DNA of 64,000 nt, from positions 62,001 through 126,000 of the forward strand of contig NZ_FOJP01000002.1 of the NCBI RefSeq assembly GCF_900111835.1, read 5' to 3'. The position numbers were made by a program, and so were the translations under genes. Numbering within the stretch: position 1 is the stretch's first letter; the number at the start of each line of letters is the position of its first letter. Source of the stretch: Metapseudomonas otitidis. Lineage in GTDB: Bacteria; Pseudomonadota; Gammaproteobacteria; Pseudomonadales; Pseudomonadaceae. Below the pieces are notes generated by a model. The model did no database searches, was not told the DNA's origin, and saw nothing but the letters and a program-made list of their open reading frames with translations. Shown one piece after another: positions 26,217 through 35,432 of this stretch.

Positions 26217-28853
26217 TCACTCCCCGGCGGCATCCTCCAGCACCGGCTTGGCCAGGTAGCGCGACAGGGCGTGGGCGATGTTGTTGGGGCGCTGGCCGTC
26301 GCCGAACAGCAGTTGCCCGATGCTCAGGCCCAGTTGGCGGTAGCTCTCGAACTGGGCTTCGTCGAAGAACTGGTCGCCGGTGGTCTGGTTGGGGAAGTCC
26401 GGGTTGGCGCGCACGTAGTTGAGCACGTCGGTGGGCACGCCCTCGATCAGCCGGGGCTTGATCAGCAGGATGCGGCTGGTGAGGCGGCGCGGGATGTCGG
26501 GGTTTTCCCGGTCCGGGGTGTGGAAGACGTTGAGCAGCACGGCGCAGCGGCGGTCGCTCGGCTCGGTGGCGGCGCGCAGGGACTGGGTGCTGCCGAACAC
26601 CTGGGACAGCAGCGGGTGGCGCAGCACGCCGGGGTCTTCCTCGATCTCCAGGTCGTGGTCGATGCGCGACAGCCGCACCAGGTTGGCCAGGTCGTCGAAG
26701 CGGTACTCCGGGTCGCAGCCGCAGTCGCACATCACCACCAGTTCGATGTCGCGGGCGGGGCGCAGCAGCTCGTAGGTGGCGGTGTTCTCGAAGTGGCCGC
26801 CGTCGGTGAGGTAGAGCTTGTCGCGGCGATGGCCGTGGAAGCGCGCGGTGAGTTCGTAGAACAGGTAGGTCTGGGTCGGCAACCAGTGGGACGACGCCTC
26901 GCCGATCCGCGACAGCGGCTTGGCGCGGCCGACGAAGTTGCTCTGCCACCAGGTGCCCAGGCGCACGTTGGCCAGCCCCAGCAGCAGCGAGAGGCCCAGG
27001 CTGGTCTGGCGGCCGAGGCCGGTGCTGGCGGCGGCGCCGGAGGTGGCCACCCACTGGCCGAGGCTCAGCGGCTGGTTGATCTCGCCGCGGCCGTTGGGCG
27101 GCTGCCGGGACTTGCGCTGGCCGTCGAGGATGAAGCTGGTGACCTGGTCCTGCTCGCCGCCGGGGGTGTAGCGGTAGGGCGCCACGCACAGCGGCTTGCC
27201 CTTGCGGTCGCGCTGCACCAGTTGCTCGGCTGGGTCCACGGTGAGGTTCATGGTGACGTTGATCAGGTGCAGCGGGCCGGCGGTGCGTTTGCCGTAGTAG
27301 TCCTTCAGGGGAATGTCGTCCCGCGAGAGGGGCTGCGCCACGCTCATGCGTCGGCGGCTCTGGGCGCAGGAGACGTCGAAGCGCTGGCCGTTGGAGGCGC
27401 CCAGGTAGGCGCGGGTCAGGCGGGCGGCGTAGAACGCCTGGAGGCTGGAGAGGTTGATGAAGCCGATGAACTGCCCGGTGACCACCGCCATCACCAGGGC
27501 GATGGCCGCCAGCAGGCCGAAGCGGAAGAGCTGCGCATCACCCGCGTGGGCGCCCGGCACCCGGCCGTTCCAGGCGAACCAGTGGGCCAGCAGGCCCCAG
27601 GCCAGGGTGACGGCCAGCAGCAGGGCCAGGCCGGCGACCAGCGCCAGGGCGTCCAGGGGCAGTTTCTTCAGCAGGCCGGGGGCGGGTTTCTCGTCACGGC
27701 TGCGGGCCAGGTGGCGCACCAGCCAGATCAGCACCGGCAGCACGCTGAAGGTGAGGCTGCCCTGCCAGTGCCGGGCCAGCACCGTGTACAGCTCGAAGGT
27801 CAACTGGTGCACCAGGACCAGCACCAGGGCGACAGCCGCCCAGGTGATCGCCGTGCTCAGCGCCCGGGTGACGTTGACCCGGTAGTTGCGCACGTTGTCG
27901 GCGTCCAGCCCGCCGTCGTCGGGGTGCTGCTTCAGACGTTGGGACGCCACCAGCGCGGCGCACCAGGCCAGCCCCAGGCCGAGCACCGTGACCACGATCC
28001 AGAGCAGGTCGCGGGCAGGCACCGGCAGCCAGTCCGCTGTGTCGGGCACCTGGCAGGTGAGCCAGCCCAGCGCCACGGCCATCGCCAGGGCGCTGCCGGT
28101 GGCCCAGTTGAGCAGCGCGGGCGGTTCGTCCTGGGTCTTGCGCGAGTAGATCAGCCAGTACGCCAGCATCAGCGGGGCCACGGCCAACAGGGCGATGCCC
28201 AGGAGGTGGTCGCAGAACAGGTTCCAGCGCGAACAGGCCACGCCCTGGGTCAGGGCCAGCAGCGCGGTGACCAGCAGGATCGGCAGCCCGATCACCAGGT
28301 GCACGGCCACCCAGTTGCGCCAGGTCATCGCCAGGGCGTAGAGCAGGTCACCGGCGCCGGTGGGCGTCAGGTAGCGGCCGTTCTCCCGCAGCCAGGCGGT
28401 GGGCCCGGCGCCGACTGGGGCCGCGCGGTAGTTGGTGGAGGAGTGGATGCGCCCCGGCGGCTGGTAGCTCAGCACCCGGTAGGCGTCCTCGGCCGCCTGG
28501 CGCGCCTGGGCCTGCTCGGTGCCCGTGCTGGGACGCAGGCGCCCGGGCTGGAACAGGCTGGAGAAGAACGAGCCCATGTAGCCGCCGCCGCTCACGGTGG
28601 AGAGGTAGTCGAAACGCGGCAGCAGGCGCTCGGCGGGGGCGTCGCCGGTACTGCCGAGGGGGCGGTTGGCGGGGGTGTAGGGCGCGCGGGCCAGGGCCTG
28701 GAGCACGCCGAAGCAGAAGGTGGCGCTGCGGATGCCGCCGCCGGAGAGGGCCAGGGCCCAGGGGCGGCGGCGCGGTTCCGCCGGGGTGTCGATGCCGAGC
28801 GTCTCGCGGCGCCAGTCGATGCGTTCCTGTTCGGCCTTGTATTGGTCTTCCAC
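26217..28853 (-). CDS. Patatin-like phospholipase with multi-pass membrane insert
   Basis: An 878-residue protein with a GTG start at 28853 behind AGGGAGGG. The oxyanion loop ALSGGGIRSATF lies at about 35-46 and the lipase elbow STVSGGGYMG has nucleophile Ser88. The catalytic Asp is D684 in LYLTDGGHFENTATYELL. Between these halves lies an insert of about 400 residues with some six to eight hydrophobic helices (WVAVHLVIGLPILLVTALLA, LLGIALLAVAPLMLAYWLIY, LWIVVTVLGLGLAWCAALV). The catalytic core is thus split around a membrane domain. It would hydrolyse membrane lipids at the inner membrane. It is the first gene of the operon leading to MoxR and the bpX proteins and is a plausible effector. The link is contextual. 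Confidence 0.85.
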   Translation of the reverse strand: MEDQYKAEQERIDWRRETLGIDTPAEPRRRPWALALSGGGIRSATFCFGVLQALARAPYTPANRPLGSTGDAPAERLLPRFDYLSTVSGGGYMGSFFSSLFQPGRLRPSTGTEQAQARQAAEDAYRVLSYQPPGRIHSSTNYRAAPVGAGPTAWLRENGRYLTPTGAGDLLYALAMTWRNWVAVHLVIGLPILLVTALLALTQGVACSRWNLFCDHLLGIALLAVAPLMLAYWLIYSRKTQDEPPALLNWATGSALAMAVALGWLTCQVPDTADWLPVPARDLLWIVVTVLGLGLAWCAALVASQRLKQHPDDGGLDADNVRNYRVNVTRALSTAITWAAVALVLVLVHQLTFELYTVLARHWQGSLTFSVLPVLIWLVRHLARSRDEKPAPGLLKKLPLDALALVAGLALLLAVTLAWGLLAHWFAWNGRVPGAHAGDAQLFRFGLLAAIALVMAVVTGQFIGFINLSSLQAFYAARLTRAYLGASNGQRFDVSCAQSRRRMSVAQPLSRDDIPLKDYYGKRTAGPLHLINVTMNLTVDPAEQLVQRDRKGKPLCVAPYRYTPGGEQDQVTSFILDGQRKSRQPPNGRGEINQPLSLGQWVATSGAAASTGLGRQTSLGLSLLLGLANVRLGTWWQSNFVGRAKPLSRIGEASSHWLPTQTYLFYELTARFHGHRRDKLYLTDGGHFENTATYELLRPARDIELVVMCDCGCDPEYRFDDLANLVRLSRIDHDLEIEEDPGVLRHPLLSQVFGSTQSLRAATEPSDRRCAVLLNVFHTPDRENPDIPRRLTSRILLIKPRLIEGVPTDVLNYVRANPDFPNQTTGDQFFDEAQFESYRQLGLSIGQLLFGDGQRPNNIAHALSRYLAKPVLEDAAGE

Positions 28854-28931
28854 GTGCCCTCCCTGGTGCGATGTTGCCTACAGCTCCTTACTAAAGCAGG
28901 TGCCGGGCATTCCGCCAGCCAGGCGTCGGGC

Positions 28932-30194
28932 TCAGCGCGGGCCTCCCGGGCAGGTTCCCGCTTCGCCCAGGGGGCGCCGGGCCAGGCCGATGGCCAGTAC
29001 CAGGGCCAGCACCAGCATGCCGCCGACGAACAGGCCGATGCCGTGCCAACCGGCCTGGTGCCAGAACAGCCCGCCGAGGGTGCCGGCCACGCCGGAGCCG
29101 GTGTAGTAGAAGGCCTGGTAAAGCGACGCCGCCTGGCCCCGCGCCTGGGTGGCACGGCGGCCGACCCAGCTGCTGGCCACCGAGTGGGCGCCGAAGAAGC
29201 CGAAGGTGAACAGCAGCATGCCCAGCAGGATCAGCGGCAGCGGCGCCAGCAGGGTGAGGCCGAAGCCGACGAGCATCAGCAGGATCATCACCCACAGCAC
29301 TTTCTGCCGGCCCACCCGGTCGGCCAGGGAGCCGGCCATGGCCGAGCTGTAGGTGCCGGAGAGGTACACCACCGAGAGCATGCCCACCGCCGCCTGGCTG
29401 AGGTGGTAGGGCGCCTGCAGCAGGTGGAAGCCGATGTAGTTGAAGAAGGTCACCAGGCTGCCCATCAGCAGGAAGGCCTCGACGAACAGCACCGGCAGCC
29501 GGGCATCGCGCAGGTGCAGGGCGAAGCCGCCGGCCAGGTTGCCCAGGGTAATCGGCCGGGGCCGGAAGTGCCGGGACTCCGGCAGCAGGCGCCAGAACAC
29601 CAGGCCGGCGAGCAGCGCCAGCAGGCCGATGCAGGCCAGCACCCAGTGCCAGGACAGGTAGTCCACCATCACCCCGGCCACCAGGCGGCCGCACATCCCG
29701 CCGATGGCGTTGCCGCCGATGTACAGGCCCACCGCCAGCCCGGTGTGGGCCGGGTGGATCTCCTCGCTCAGGTAGGTCATGGCCACGGCGGTCAGGCCGC
29801 TGAGGGAGAGCCCCACCAGCACGCGCATCAGCAGCACCAGCTCCCAGCGGGTCATGGCGGCGCTGGCGAGGGTGAACAGGGCCGCGCAGAGCAGCGAAAC
29901 GCCCATTACCCGCTTGCGCCCCAGGGCGTCGGACAGCGAACCGGTGAACAGCAGGCCCACCGCCAGCGCCAAGGTGGACACCGACAGCACCAGGCTGGCC
30001 TGGGCAGCGCTGATGGCGAAGGCCTGGGCCAGCACCGGCATCATCGGTTGCACGCAGTAGAGCAGGGCGAAGGTGGCGAAGCCGCCGCAGAACAGCGCCA
30101 GGTTGGTGCGCAGGAAGGCGGCGCTGCCTTTCTCGATATGGGTGGGCGGCTCGGCAGGCGCGCCGGTGGCGGTCTGGCGCTCGGGGTGGCTCAT
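28932..30194 (-). CDS. MFS transporter, YnfM-like
   Basis: A 420-residue 12-TM major facilitator. It has the loop 2-3 signature GSLSDALGRKRVMG and the matching loop 8-9 ADRVGRQKVLW. The start at 30194 is favoured over codons 12 to 15 bp upstream because GAGG is 7-8 bp before it. It is divergent from a LysR gene with a 157-bp shared promoter region, the usual arrangement for ynfM/LysR pairs, so it is probably an efflux pump induced by the LysR ligand. The substrate is unknown. Confidence 0.87.
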   Translation of the reverse strand: MSHPERQTATGAPAEPPTHIEKGSAAFLRTNLALFCGGFATFALLYCVQPMMPVLAQAFAISAAQASLVLSVSTLALAVGLLFTGSLSDALGRKRVMGVSLLCAALFTLASAAMTRWELVLLMRVLVGLSLSGLTAVAMTYLSEEIHPAHTGLAVGLYIGGNAIGGMCGRLVAGVMVDYLSWHWVLACIGLLALLAGLVFWRLLPESRHFRPRPITLGNLAGGFALHLRDARLPVLFVEAFLLMGSLVTFFNYIGFHLLQAPYHLSQAAVGMLSVVYLSGTYSSAMAGSLADRVGRQKVLWVMILLMLVGFGLTLLAPLPLILLGMLLFTFGFFGAHSVASSWVGRRATQARGQAASLYQAFYYTGSGVAGTLGGLFWHQAGWHGIGLFVGGMLVLALVLAIGLARRPLGEAGTCPGGPR

Positions 30195-30324
30195 CGGGGA
30201 CCTCATCACGCGAATCAGGCAGTCGGCCCGTCGGGGCCGTGGCCCGCTGCTGGCGGGCTCTGGGGGACGGTGAAAAGCCTATCGGTGCGCAATACGCGTT
30301 TCCAATATATTGTTCGACATCTTT

Positions 30325-30341
30325 GATATCTGAAACCTATC
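30325..30341. promoter_or_regulatory. Candidate LysR operator
   Basis: An imperfect dyad GATA-N9-TATC, a T-N11-A type motif, lies 11 bp before the LysR start and in the divergent region shared with the MFS gene. This is consistent with autoregulation plus control of the transporter. Confidence 0.4.
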
Positions 30342-30351
30342 AATCGCCACG

Positions 30352-31230
30352 ATGGAACTCCGCCACCTGCGTTACTTCATTGCCGTCGCCGACGAACTCC
30401 ATTTCGGTCGCGCGGCGGAGCTGCTGGGCATATCCCAGCCACCGCTGAGCCAGCAGATCCAGGCCCTGGAGGAGGAGCTGGGGGCGCGACTGTTCGAGCG
30501 CACCAACCGCCGCGTGGCCCTCACCGAGGCCGGTCGGCTGTTCCTCGACGAGGCGCGCCAGATACTCGTCCAGGTGGACCAGGCGGCCGAGGTGGCGCGC
30601 CGTGCCCAGCGCGGCGAGCTGGGTCAATTGAAGCTGGGGTTCACCTCCTCGGCGCCGTTCACCTCGGTGATTCCTGGCGCCATCCTGCGCTTTCGCCAGG
30701 CCTTCCCCGAGGTGCAGCTGGAACTGCACGAGCTGAACAGCCGGGAGGTGGCCGACGCGCTGCTCAACGGGCGCATCCAGGTGGGGCTGATCCGCCCGTT
30801 GCCGTTGCCGGAGTCTTTGGTGGCGGTGGAGCTGTTCCGCGAGCCGCTGGTAGCGGTGCTGCCCGCCCAGCACCGGCTGGCAGGTGAGAGCGCCGGCCTG
30901 CACCTGGCGGAGCTGGCGGCCGAACCCTTCGTGTACTTCCCGCGCAATGCCGGCACCGGCCTCTACGACCAGGTGATCGCCCTGGCCCACGAGGCCGGCT
31001 TCAGCCTGCGCATCACCCAGGAATCCCACAGCGCACTGACGCTGATCGGGCTGGTGGCGGCGGGGCTCGGGGTTTCGGTGCTACCGGCGTCCTTCACCCG
31101 CATGCACTTCGATGGCGTGGTCTACCGGCCATTGCTGGACGCCGGCGCCACCACTGCCGTGTGGCTGGTACGCCGGGATGACGAGCGCTCACCGCTGTCG
31201 CGGGCTTTCATCGAGCTGATCGCGCCCTGA
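30352..31230 (+). CDS. LysR-family transcriptional regulator
   Basis: A 292-residue LysR protein. Its N-terminal winged HTH reads MELRHLRYFIAVADELHFGR, then AAELLGISQPPLSQQIQALE. A linker helix leads to a periplasmic-binding-like effector domain (LKLGFTSSAPFTSVIPGAIL, then LVAVLPAQHRLAG). It resembles the BenM/CatM-like group that senses small aromatic or carboxylic compounds, but the ligand cannot be deduced. It is divergent from the MFS transporter and is likely its activator. Confidence 0.92.
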   Translation: MELRHLRYFIAVADELHFGRAAELLGISQPPLSQQIQALEEELGARLFERTNRRVALTEAGRLFLDEARQILVQVDQAAEVARRAQRGELGQLKLGFTSSAPFTSVIPGAILRFRQAFPEVQLELHELNSREVADALLNGRIQVGLIRPLPLPESLVAVELFREPLVAVLPAQHRLAGESAGLHLAELAAEPFVYFPRNAGTGLYDQVIALAHEAGFSLRITQESHSALTLIGLVAAGLGVSVLPASFTRMHFDGVVYRPLLDAGATTAVWLVRRDDERSPLSRAFIELIAP

Positions 31231-31356
31231 ACGCGCGTGCTTGCGGCCCGTCATGGCCGCGCAGGGCATGGCCAGGTGCTGCGGGGGCGGAGGGCTGGGT
31301 TCGGCGTTCAGCGAGGGGGCGGGTGACGGGGGAGGGCCCGTGAAAGGGCGGGGGAA

Positions 31357-31399
31357 TGCAAAACGACCCGCCATGCCTGGACGCTCGATCGGCATGGCG
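31357..31399 (-). terminator. Terminator of the flavin monooxygenase gene
   Basis: A 9-bp perfect stem (CGCCATGCC / GGCATGGCG) is followed on the minus strand by GGTCGTTTTGC, starting 22 bp after the monooxygenase stop. Confidence 0.6.
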
Positions 31400-31421
31400 A
31401 GTCAGAAGGGAGAGCGGGGGA

Positions 31422-32465
31422 TCAGCGGAACGCGGGCACCACGTGCTTGATGAACAGGTCCAGGGACTTCTTCTTCTCGGCGTGGGGCAGGCTGTTGTCA
31501 CACCAGAAGCTGAACTCGTCCACACCCAGCTCTTGGTAGTAGCGGATGCGCGCGATGATCTCTTCCGGGGTGCCGATCATGGTGTTCTTGCGGATGTTCT
31601 CCAGCTCGAATTCGGGGCGGTCCTTGAACTTCTCTTCCGGGCTGGGCGGCAGGATGCCGTTGACCGGGGTCTGCTTGTTGCCGAACCAGGCGTCGAAGGT
31701 GCGGTAGAAGCGCGAGATGGCAGCGGCGCCGAGCTTCCAGCCTTCCGGGTCGTCCACGCTGTGCACGTGGGTGTGGCGCAGCACCATCAGTTGCGGGCGC
31801 GGCACCTCCGGGTTGTTGGCCAGGGCGGCCTCGAACTTGTTCTTCAGGTCCAGCACTTCCTCGTCACCCTTCATCAGCGGGGTGACCATCACGTTGCAGC
31901 CGTTCTTCACCGCGAAGTTGTGGGAGTCCGGGTCGCGGGCGGCGATCCACATCGGCGGGTAGGGCTGCTGGATCGGGCGCGGGGAGGAGGTGGAGGTGGG
32001 GAACTTCCAGATCTCGCCGTCGTGGGCGTAGTCGCCCTGCCACAGGGCCTTCACCGCCGGGACCATTTCGCGCAGGTGCTGGCCGCCGTCGGTGGCCGGC
32101 ATGCCGTTGGCGAGGCGGTCGAACTCGAACTGGTAGGCGCCACGGGCCAGGCCCACTTCCATGCGGCCGTTGCTGATCACGTCCAGCAGGGCGCATTCAC
32201 CGGCCGCGCGAACCGGGTTCCAGAACGGCGCGATGATGGTGCCGGCGCCCAGGCGGATGGTGGTGGTGCGGGCCGCGAGGTAGGCCAGGGTCGGCATCGG
32301 GCTGGGGGAGATGGTGTACTCCATCGAGTGGTGCTCGCCGATCCAGACGGTGCTGAAGCCGCCGGCCTCGGCCATCAGCGTCAGTTCGGTCAGGTCTTCG
32401 AACAGCTGGCGGTGGCTGATGCTCTCGTCCCAACGCTCCATGTGTACGAAGAGGGAGAATTTCAT
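31422..32465 (-). CDS. LLM-class (luciferase-like) flavin-dependent monooxygenase
   Basis: A 347-residue bacterial-luciferase-fold protein starting at 32465 behind GAGGTAAGCG. It begins MKFSLFVHMERWDES, followed by LMAEAGGFSTVWIGEHHSM, then LAARTTTIRLGAGTIIAPFW, DVISNGRMEVGLARGAYQ and PYPPMWIAARDPDS. These are the usual flavin-site segments. Such enzymes need reduced FMN from a separate reductase. None is adjacent, but a flavin reductase at 55.1-55.6 kb shares the same promoter motif. The sequence differs from RutA. It is divergent from a chemoreceptor gene, and substrate catabolism and chemotaxis may be linked. The exact substrate is unknown. Confidence 0.87.
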   Translation of the reverse strand: MKFSLFVHMERWDESISHRQLFEDLTELTLMAEAGGFSTVWIGEHHSMEYTISPSPMPTLAYLAARTTTIRLGAGTIIAPFWNPVRAAGECALLDVISNGRMEVGLARGAYQFEFDRLANGMPATDGGQHLREMVPAVKALWQGDYAHDGEIWKFPTSTSSPRPIQQPYPPMWIAARDPDSHNFAVKNGCNVMVTPLMKGDEEVLDLKNKFEAALANNPEVPRPQLMVLRHTHVHSVDDPEGWKLGAAAISRFYRTFDAWFGNKQTPVNGILPPSPEEKFKDRPEFELENIRKNTMIGTPEEIIARIRYYQELGVDEFSFWCDNSLPHAEKKKSLDLFIKHVVPAFR

Positions 32466-32583
32466 TTCGCTTACCTCGGGCTTTTTGTTGTTGGCCGATG
32501 CGATGACCCGCCTGCAGCGGGCATTGCCGGGATGTTCAGGCCACCGGATCCGCTCGGGATACCGCTGGTCGGCTGTTGCGATA

Positions 32584-32602
32584 TTGGTATACCATAATAT
32601 GG
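32584..32602. promoter_or_regulatory. Shared operator motif, copy 1 (TTGGTATACCATAATATGG)
   Basis: A 10-bp perfect palindrome TGGTATACCA is followed by TAATATGG. It is 18/19 identical to the motif at 55834-55852 and 15/19 to that at 55660-55678. It lies 119 bp before the monooxygenase start and 46 bp before the chemoreceptor start. The GTATAC core fits the GntR-superfamily operator pattern. CATAAT and TATTAT on the two strands could serve as -10 boxes. Confidence 0.6.
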
Positions 32603-32647
32603 AATGTCCGCAAATACAATCTGTCGGCCTCAAGGAATCCGAGCGAG

Positions 32648-34594
32648 ATGAACATAAAACAAAAACTCACGATGGCCTTTGCCGCCATCGCCAGCGTGCC
32701 GGTCGTCCTCGTGGCGGTGCTGATCGTCCTCAACCTGCGCGGGGAGGCGCGCGAGGACTTCCTCGACAGCAGCGGCCGCGAAATCCGCCAGGTGGAGAAC
32801 GCCATGAAGCTGTTCTTCGAGGGCATCAGCCAGAACGTCGACTACCTGGCCACCCACCCGCGCCTGCAGGCGGTGGATGGCAGCCTCAAGCAGTACATCG
32901 CCGCCAACGCAGCGGACCTGCCCACCGGCCCCCAGGACGAGCAGGTGTTCGAGCTGTTCAACGGCCTGGCCAAGTCCCACCCGGCCTATGCCTACCTGTC
33001 CCTCGGCACCCAGCAGGGTGGCTACGTGTTCTGGCCCGGCGACCCCAAGCTCGCCTGCTACGACCCGCGCACCCGTCCCTGGTACCAGGCCGCCATGGCC
33101 CAGCCGGGCAGGACGCTGCGCACCTCCGCCTACTACTGGGCGGCGGACGACGTGGTGCTGGTGAGCACCGTGCGCAGCTTCGCCAACCAACTGGGCGACC
33201 CGGGCGGCGTGGTGAACATCGACGTGTCGCTCAAGCAGCTGACCGACCTGGTCAAGCAGATCCGCCTGGGCGAGAGCGGCTACCTGATGCTGCTGGAAGG
33301 CAACGACAAGGTGCTGGTGGACCCCAACGCACCGGAGCACAACTTCAAGAACCTCAGCGACCTGGGCGAGGGCTACGCGCAACTGGCCAAGGCCGGCACC
33401 GGCCTGGAAGAGGTGGTGCTGGGCGGTGAGCGCTACATGGCCAACGTCTGGACGTCCGACGCGCTGGGCTGGCGCTTCATCGGGGTGATCCGCGAGGACG
33501 AGGTGATGGCTTCGGCCACCCGCCTGAGCTGGGTGATCGCGCTCATCGCCCTGGCCTGCGGCGGCCTGTTCGCGCTGGTCGGCGGCTTCTCCGCCGGGCT
33601 CATCGTCAAGCCGATCCGTGGCGTGGCCAGCGGCCTGGAAGGCATCGCCCAGGGTGAGGGCGACCTCACGGCGCGCCTGGACGTGCGCGGCCAGGACGAA
33701 ACCGCACAGCTGGCGGGGTGGTTCAACCAGTTCCTCGAAGCCATCCGCACTCTGATCCGCCGTATCGGTGATGCCGCCGGGGAGATCCACAGCACCTCCG
33801 GCCGCTCCACCGAGACTGCCCAGGACCTGGCCGAGGTCGCCAGCCGCCAGCGCGAGGCGGTGGACATGGTCTCCACGGCCTTCCACGAGATGGTCGCCAC
33901 CTCCAACGAAGTGGCGCGCTCCTGCAGCCAGGCCGCCGACTCCGCCGACAGCGGCCAGCGCCAGGCCCACGACGGCCAGCGGCAGATCGACGAAGCGGTG
34001 ACCAATGTCGACCGCCTGAGCCGCGAGATCGGCCAGTCCGCCGAGGCCATGCAGCAGCTGGAGCAGGACAGCAACGACATCCAGTCCATCCTCGGCACCA
34101 TCAGCTCGATTGCCGAGCAGACCAACCTGCTGGCGCTCAACGCTGCCATCGAGGCGGCCCGTGCCGGCGAGCAGGGCCGGGGCTTTGCCGTGGTGGCCGA
34201 CGAGGTGCGGGCTCTGGCCAAGCGCACCGCCGATTCCACCAGCGAAATCGACACGCTGCTGGGCAACCTGGCCCGCCGCACCCACCAGATGGGCAAGCAG
34301 ATGCATGCCAGCCTGGAGGTCTCCCAGGAAACGGTGGTGTCGATCAACCAGGCCCGGGCGAGCTTCGAGCTGATCCGCGAATCGGTGGACGTGATCCGCG
34401 ACATGAACACCCAGATCGCCACCGCCGCCGAAGAGCAGCACCAGGTGGCCGAGGACATCAACCGCCACATCAGCCAGATCCACGGCGATGCGCAACTGGT
34501 GGCCAACCTCGCCGAGTCCACCCGCGGCGATGCCCACAACCTCACCGACCTCAGCAACGAGCTGAACCAGCTGGTGCGGCGCTTCCGTACCTGA
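32648..34594 (+). CDS. Methyl-accepting chemotaxis protein with dCache sensor
   Basis: A 648-residue chemoreceptor. TM1 spans about 10-30. The periplasmic double-Cache domain (about 35-280) contains [12 protein letters not shown] and [10 protein letters not shown], similar to the Y/R/W/Y...D motif of amine- and amino-acid-binding dCache receptors. TM2 is at about 290-312, followed by HAMP ([18 protein letters not shown]) and the cytoplasmic signalling tip ([20 protein letters not shown]). No C-terminal methylation pentapeptide is present. It is divergent from the flavin monooxygenase across a shared operator, which suggests that it senses the same or a related compound. Confidence 0.93.
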   Translation: MNIKQKLTMAFAAIASVPVVLVAVLIVLNLRGEAREDFLDSSGREIRQVENAMKLFFEGISQNVDYLATHPRLQAVDGSLKQYIAANAADLPTGPQDEQVFELFNGLAKSHPAYAYLSLGTQQGGYVFWPGDPKLACYDPRTRPWYQAAMAQPGRTLRTSAYYWAADDVVLVSTVRSFANQLGDPGGVVNIDVSLKQLTDLVKQIRLGESGYLMLLEGNDKVLVDPNAPEHNFKNLSDLGEGYAQLAKAGTGLEEVVLGGERYMANVWTSDALGWRFIGVIREDEVMASATRLSWVIALIALACGGLFALVGGFSAGLIVKPIRGVASGLEGIAQGEGDLTARLDVRGQDETAQLAGWFNQFLEAIRTLIRRIGDAAGEIHSTSGRSTETAQDLAEVASRQREAVDMVSTAFHEMVATSNEVARSCSQAADSADSGQRQAHDGQRQIDEAVTNVDRLSREIGQSAEAMQQLEQDSNDIQSILGTISSIAEQTNLLALNAAIEAARAGEQGRGFAVVADEVRALAKRTADSTSEIDTLLGNLARRTHQMGKQMHASLEVSQETVVSINQARASFELIRESVDVIRDMNTQIATAAEEQHQVAEDINRHISQIHGDAQLVANLAESTRGDAHNLTDLSNELNQLVRRFRT

Positions 34595-34604
34595 TCCTGA
34601 ATCG

Positions 34605-34648
34605 CAAAAGGCCCTGCTGGAGATGCTTCAATCCCGCAGGGCCTTTTG
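34605..34648. terminator. Bidirectional Rho-independent terminator
   Basis: A 13-bp perfect stem (CAAAAGGCCCTGC / GCAGGGCCTTTTG) gives T-tracts in both directions. It separates the convergent chemoreceptor and COG4705-like genes. Confidence 0.85.
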
Positions 34649-34661
34649 CATGTATCTGCCC

Positions 34662-35432
34662 TCAACGGGGCGGGCTGTCCTGCAGGGGGATGGCCTGCAG
34701 CAGGGGCTGCTGACGTTGCGCGCGGATGGCGATGACCACCAGCACCACCAGCACCCCGGCGAGGATCGCCGAGGAGCCGACCGTGCCGAAGTCCAGGCCG
34801 CCCTTGGCGTGGGGTTTGGTGAGGACGTCGCCGAGGGTGGCGCCGAACGGGCGGGTGAGGACGAAGGCCAGCCAGAACAGCAGCACATGGGACAGGCGGG
34901 TGAAGTAGTAGGCCAGGGCCACGGCGGCGATCAGGCTGCCGATCAGCAGGGCACCGCCGGCGAAGCCGAGGCCGGAGTCGTCGGCCAGGTAATCGCCCAG
35001 GGCGGTGCCGAGGGTGTTGGAGACGAGGATGGCGATCCAGTAGAAAAGCTCGCCGCGACGGCTGTCGATGTGGTCCACGGACAGGGATTTCTCGCTGAAC
35101 CGCCACACTGCCAGGACGCCAAGCAGCAGCGAGATGAGGATCGCCGAGCCGCTGGCATAGCCGAGGCCGAGGGTGCGGTCCATGAAATCGGACATGGTGG
35201 TGCCGGCGGTGCTGGTGGTGAGGATCACTGTCCAGTACAGGGCCGGGTTGTAGGTGCGGGCGCGGAGCTGGGTGACCAGGGAGACGAGGAACAGGCTGAT
35301 GAGGATCATCGAACTGATGGCGTAGCCGACGTCCAGCGTCATTGACAGCAGGTCGCCGGCGGTTTCGCCGAGTGTGGTAGCGCAGATCTTCATCACCCAG
35401 AAGGCCAGGGTGATCTGGGGAAGCTTGTTCAT
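34662..35432 (-). CDS. COG4705-family integral membrane protein with four internal repeats
   Basis: A 256-residue protein of about eight TM helices, starting at 35432. Four copies of a T-x-G-x-T-x-x-D-like motif occur: ICATTLGETAGDLLS, LTTSTAGTTMSDFMDRT, LVSNTLGTALGDYLADD and VLTRPFGATLGDVLTK. Each lies at the start of a helix pair, so the protein probably arose from a two-helix unit repeated four times. The family is annotated only as a predicted membrane or transport protein; conserved Asp and Thr residues inside the membrane suggest ion or metal handling, which is inference. It is a single-gene unit. Confidence 0.7.
   Translation of the reverse strand: MNKLPQITLAFWVMKICATTLGETAGDLLSMTLDVGYAISSMILISLFLVSLVTQLRARTYNPALYWTVILTTSTAGTTMSDFMDRTLGLGYASGSAILISLLLGVLAVWRFSEKSLSVDHIDSRRGELFYWIAILVSNTLGTALGDYLADDSGLGFAGGALLIGSLIAAVALAYYFTRLSHVLLFWLAFVLTRPFGATLGDVLTKPHAKGGLDFGTVGSSAILAGVLVVLVVIAIRAQRQQPLLQAIPLQDSPPR

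Noticed and set aside
25560-30326. A 1588-codon open frame on the plus strand opposite the MoxR, patatin and MFS genes
   Set aside because: It is antisense to well-supported genes, has low-complexity Gly/Gln/His-rich composition and no domain. Such long frames are a by-product of high third-position GC on the opposite strand.
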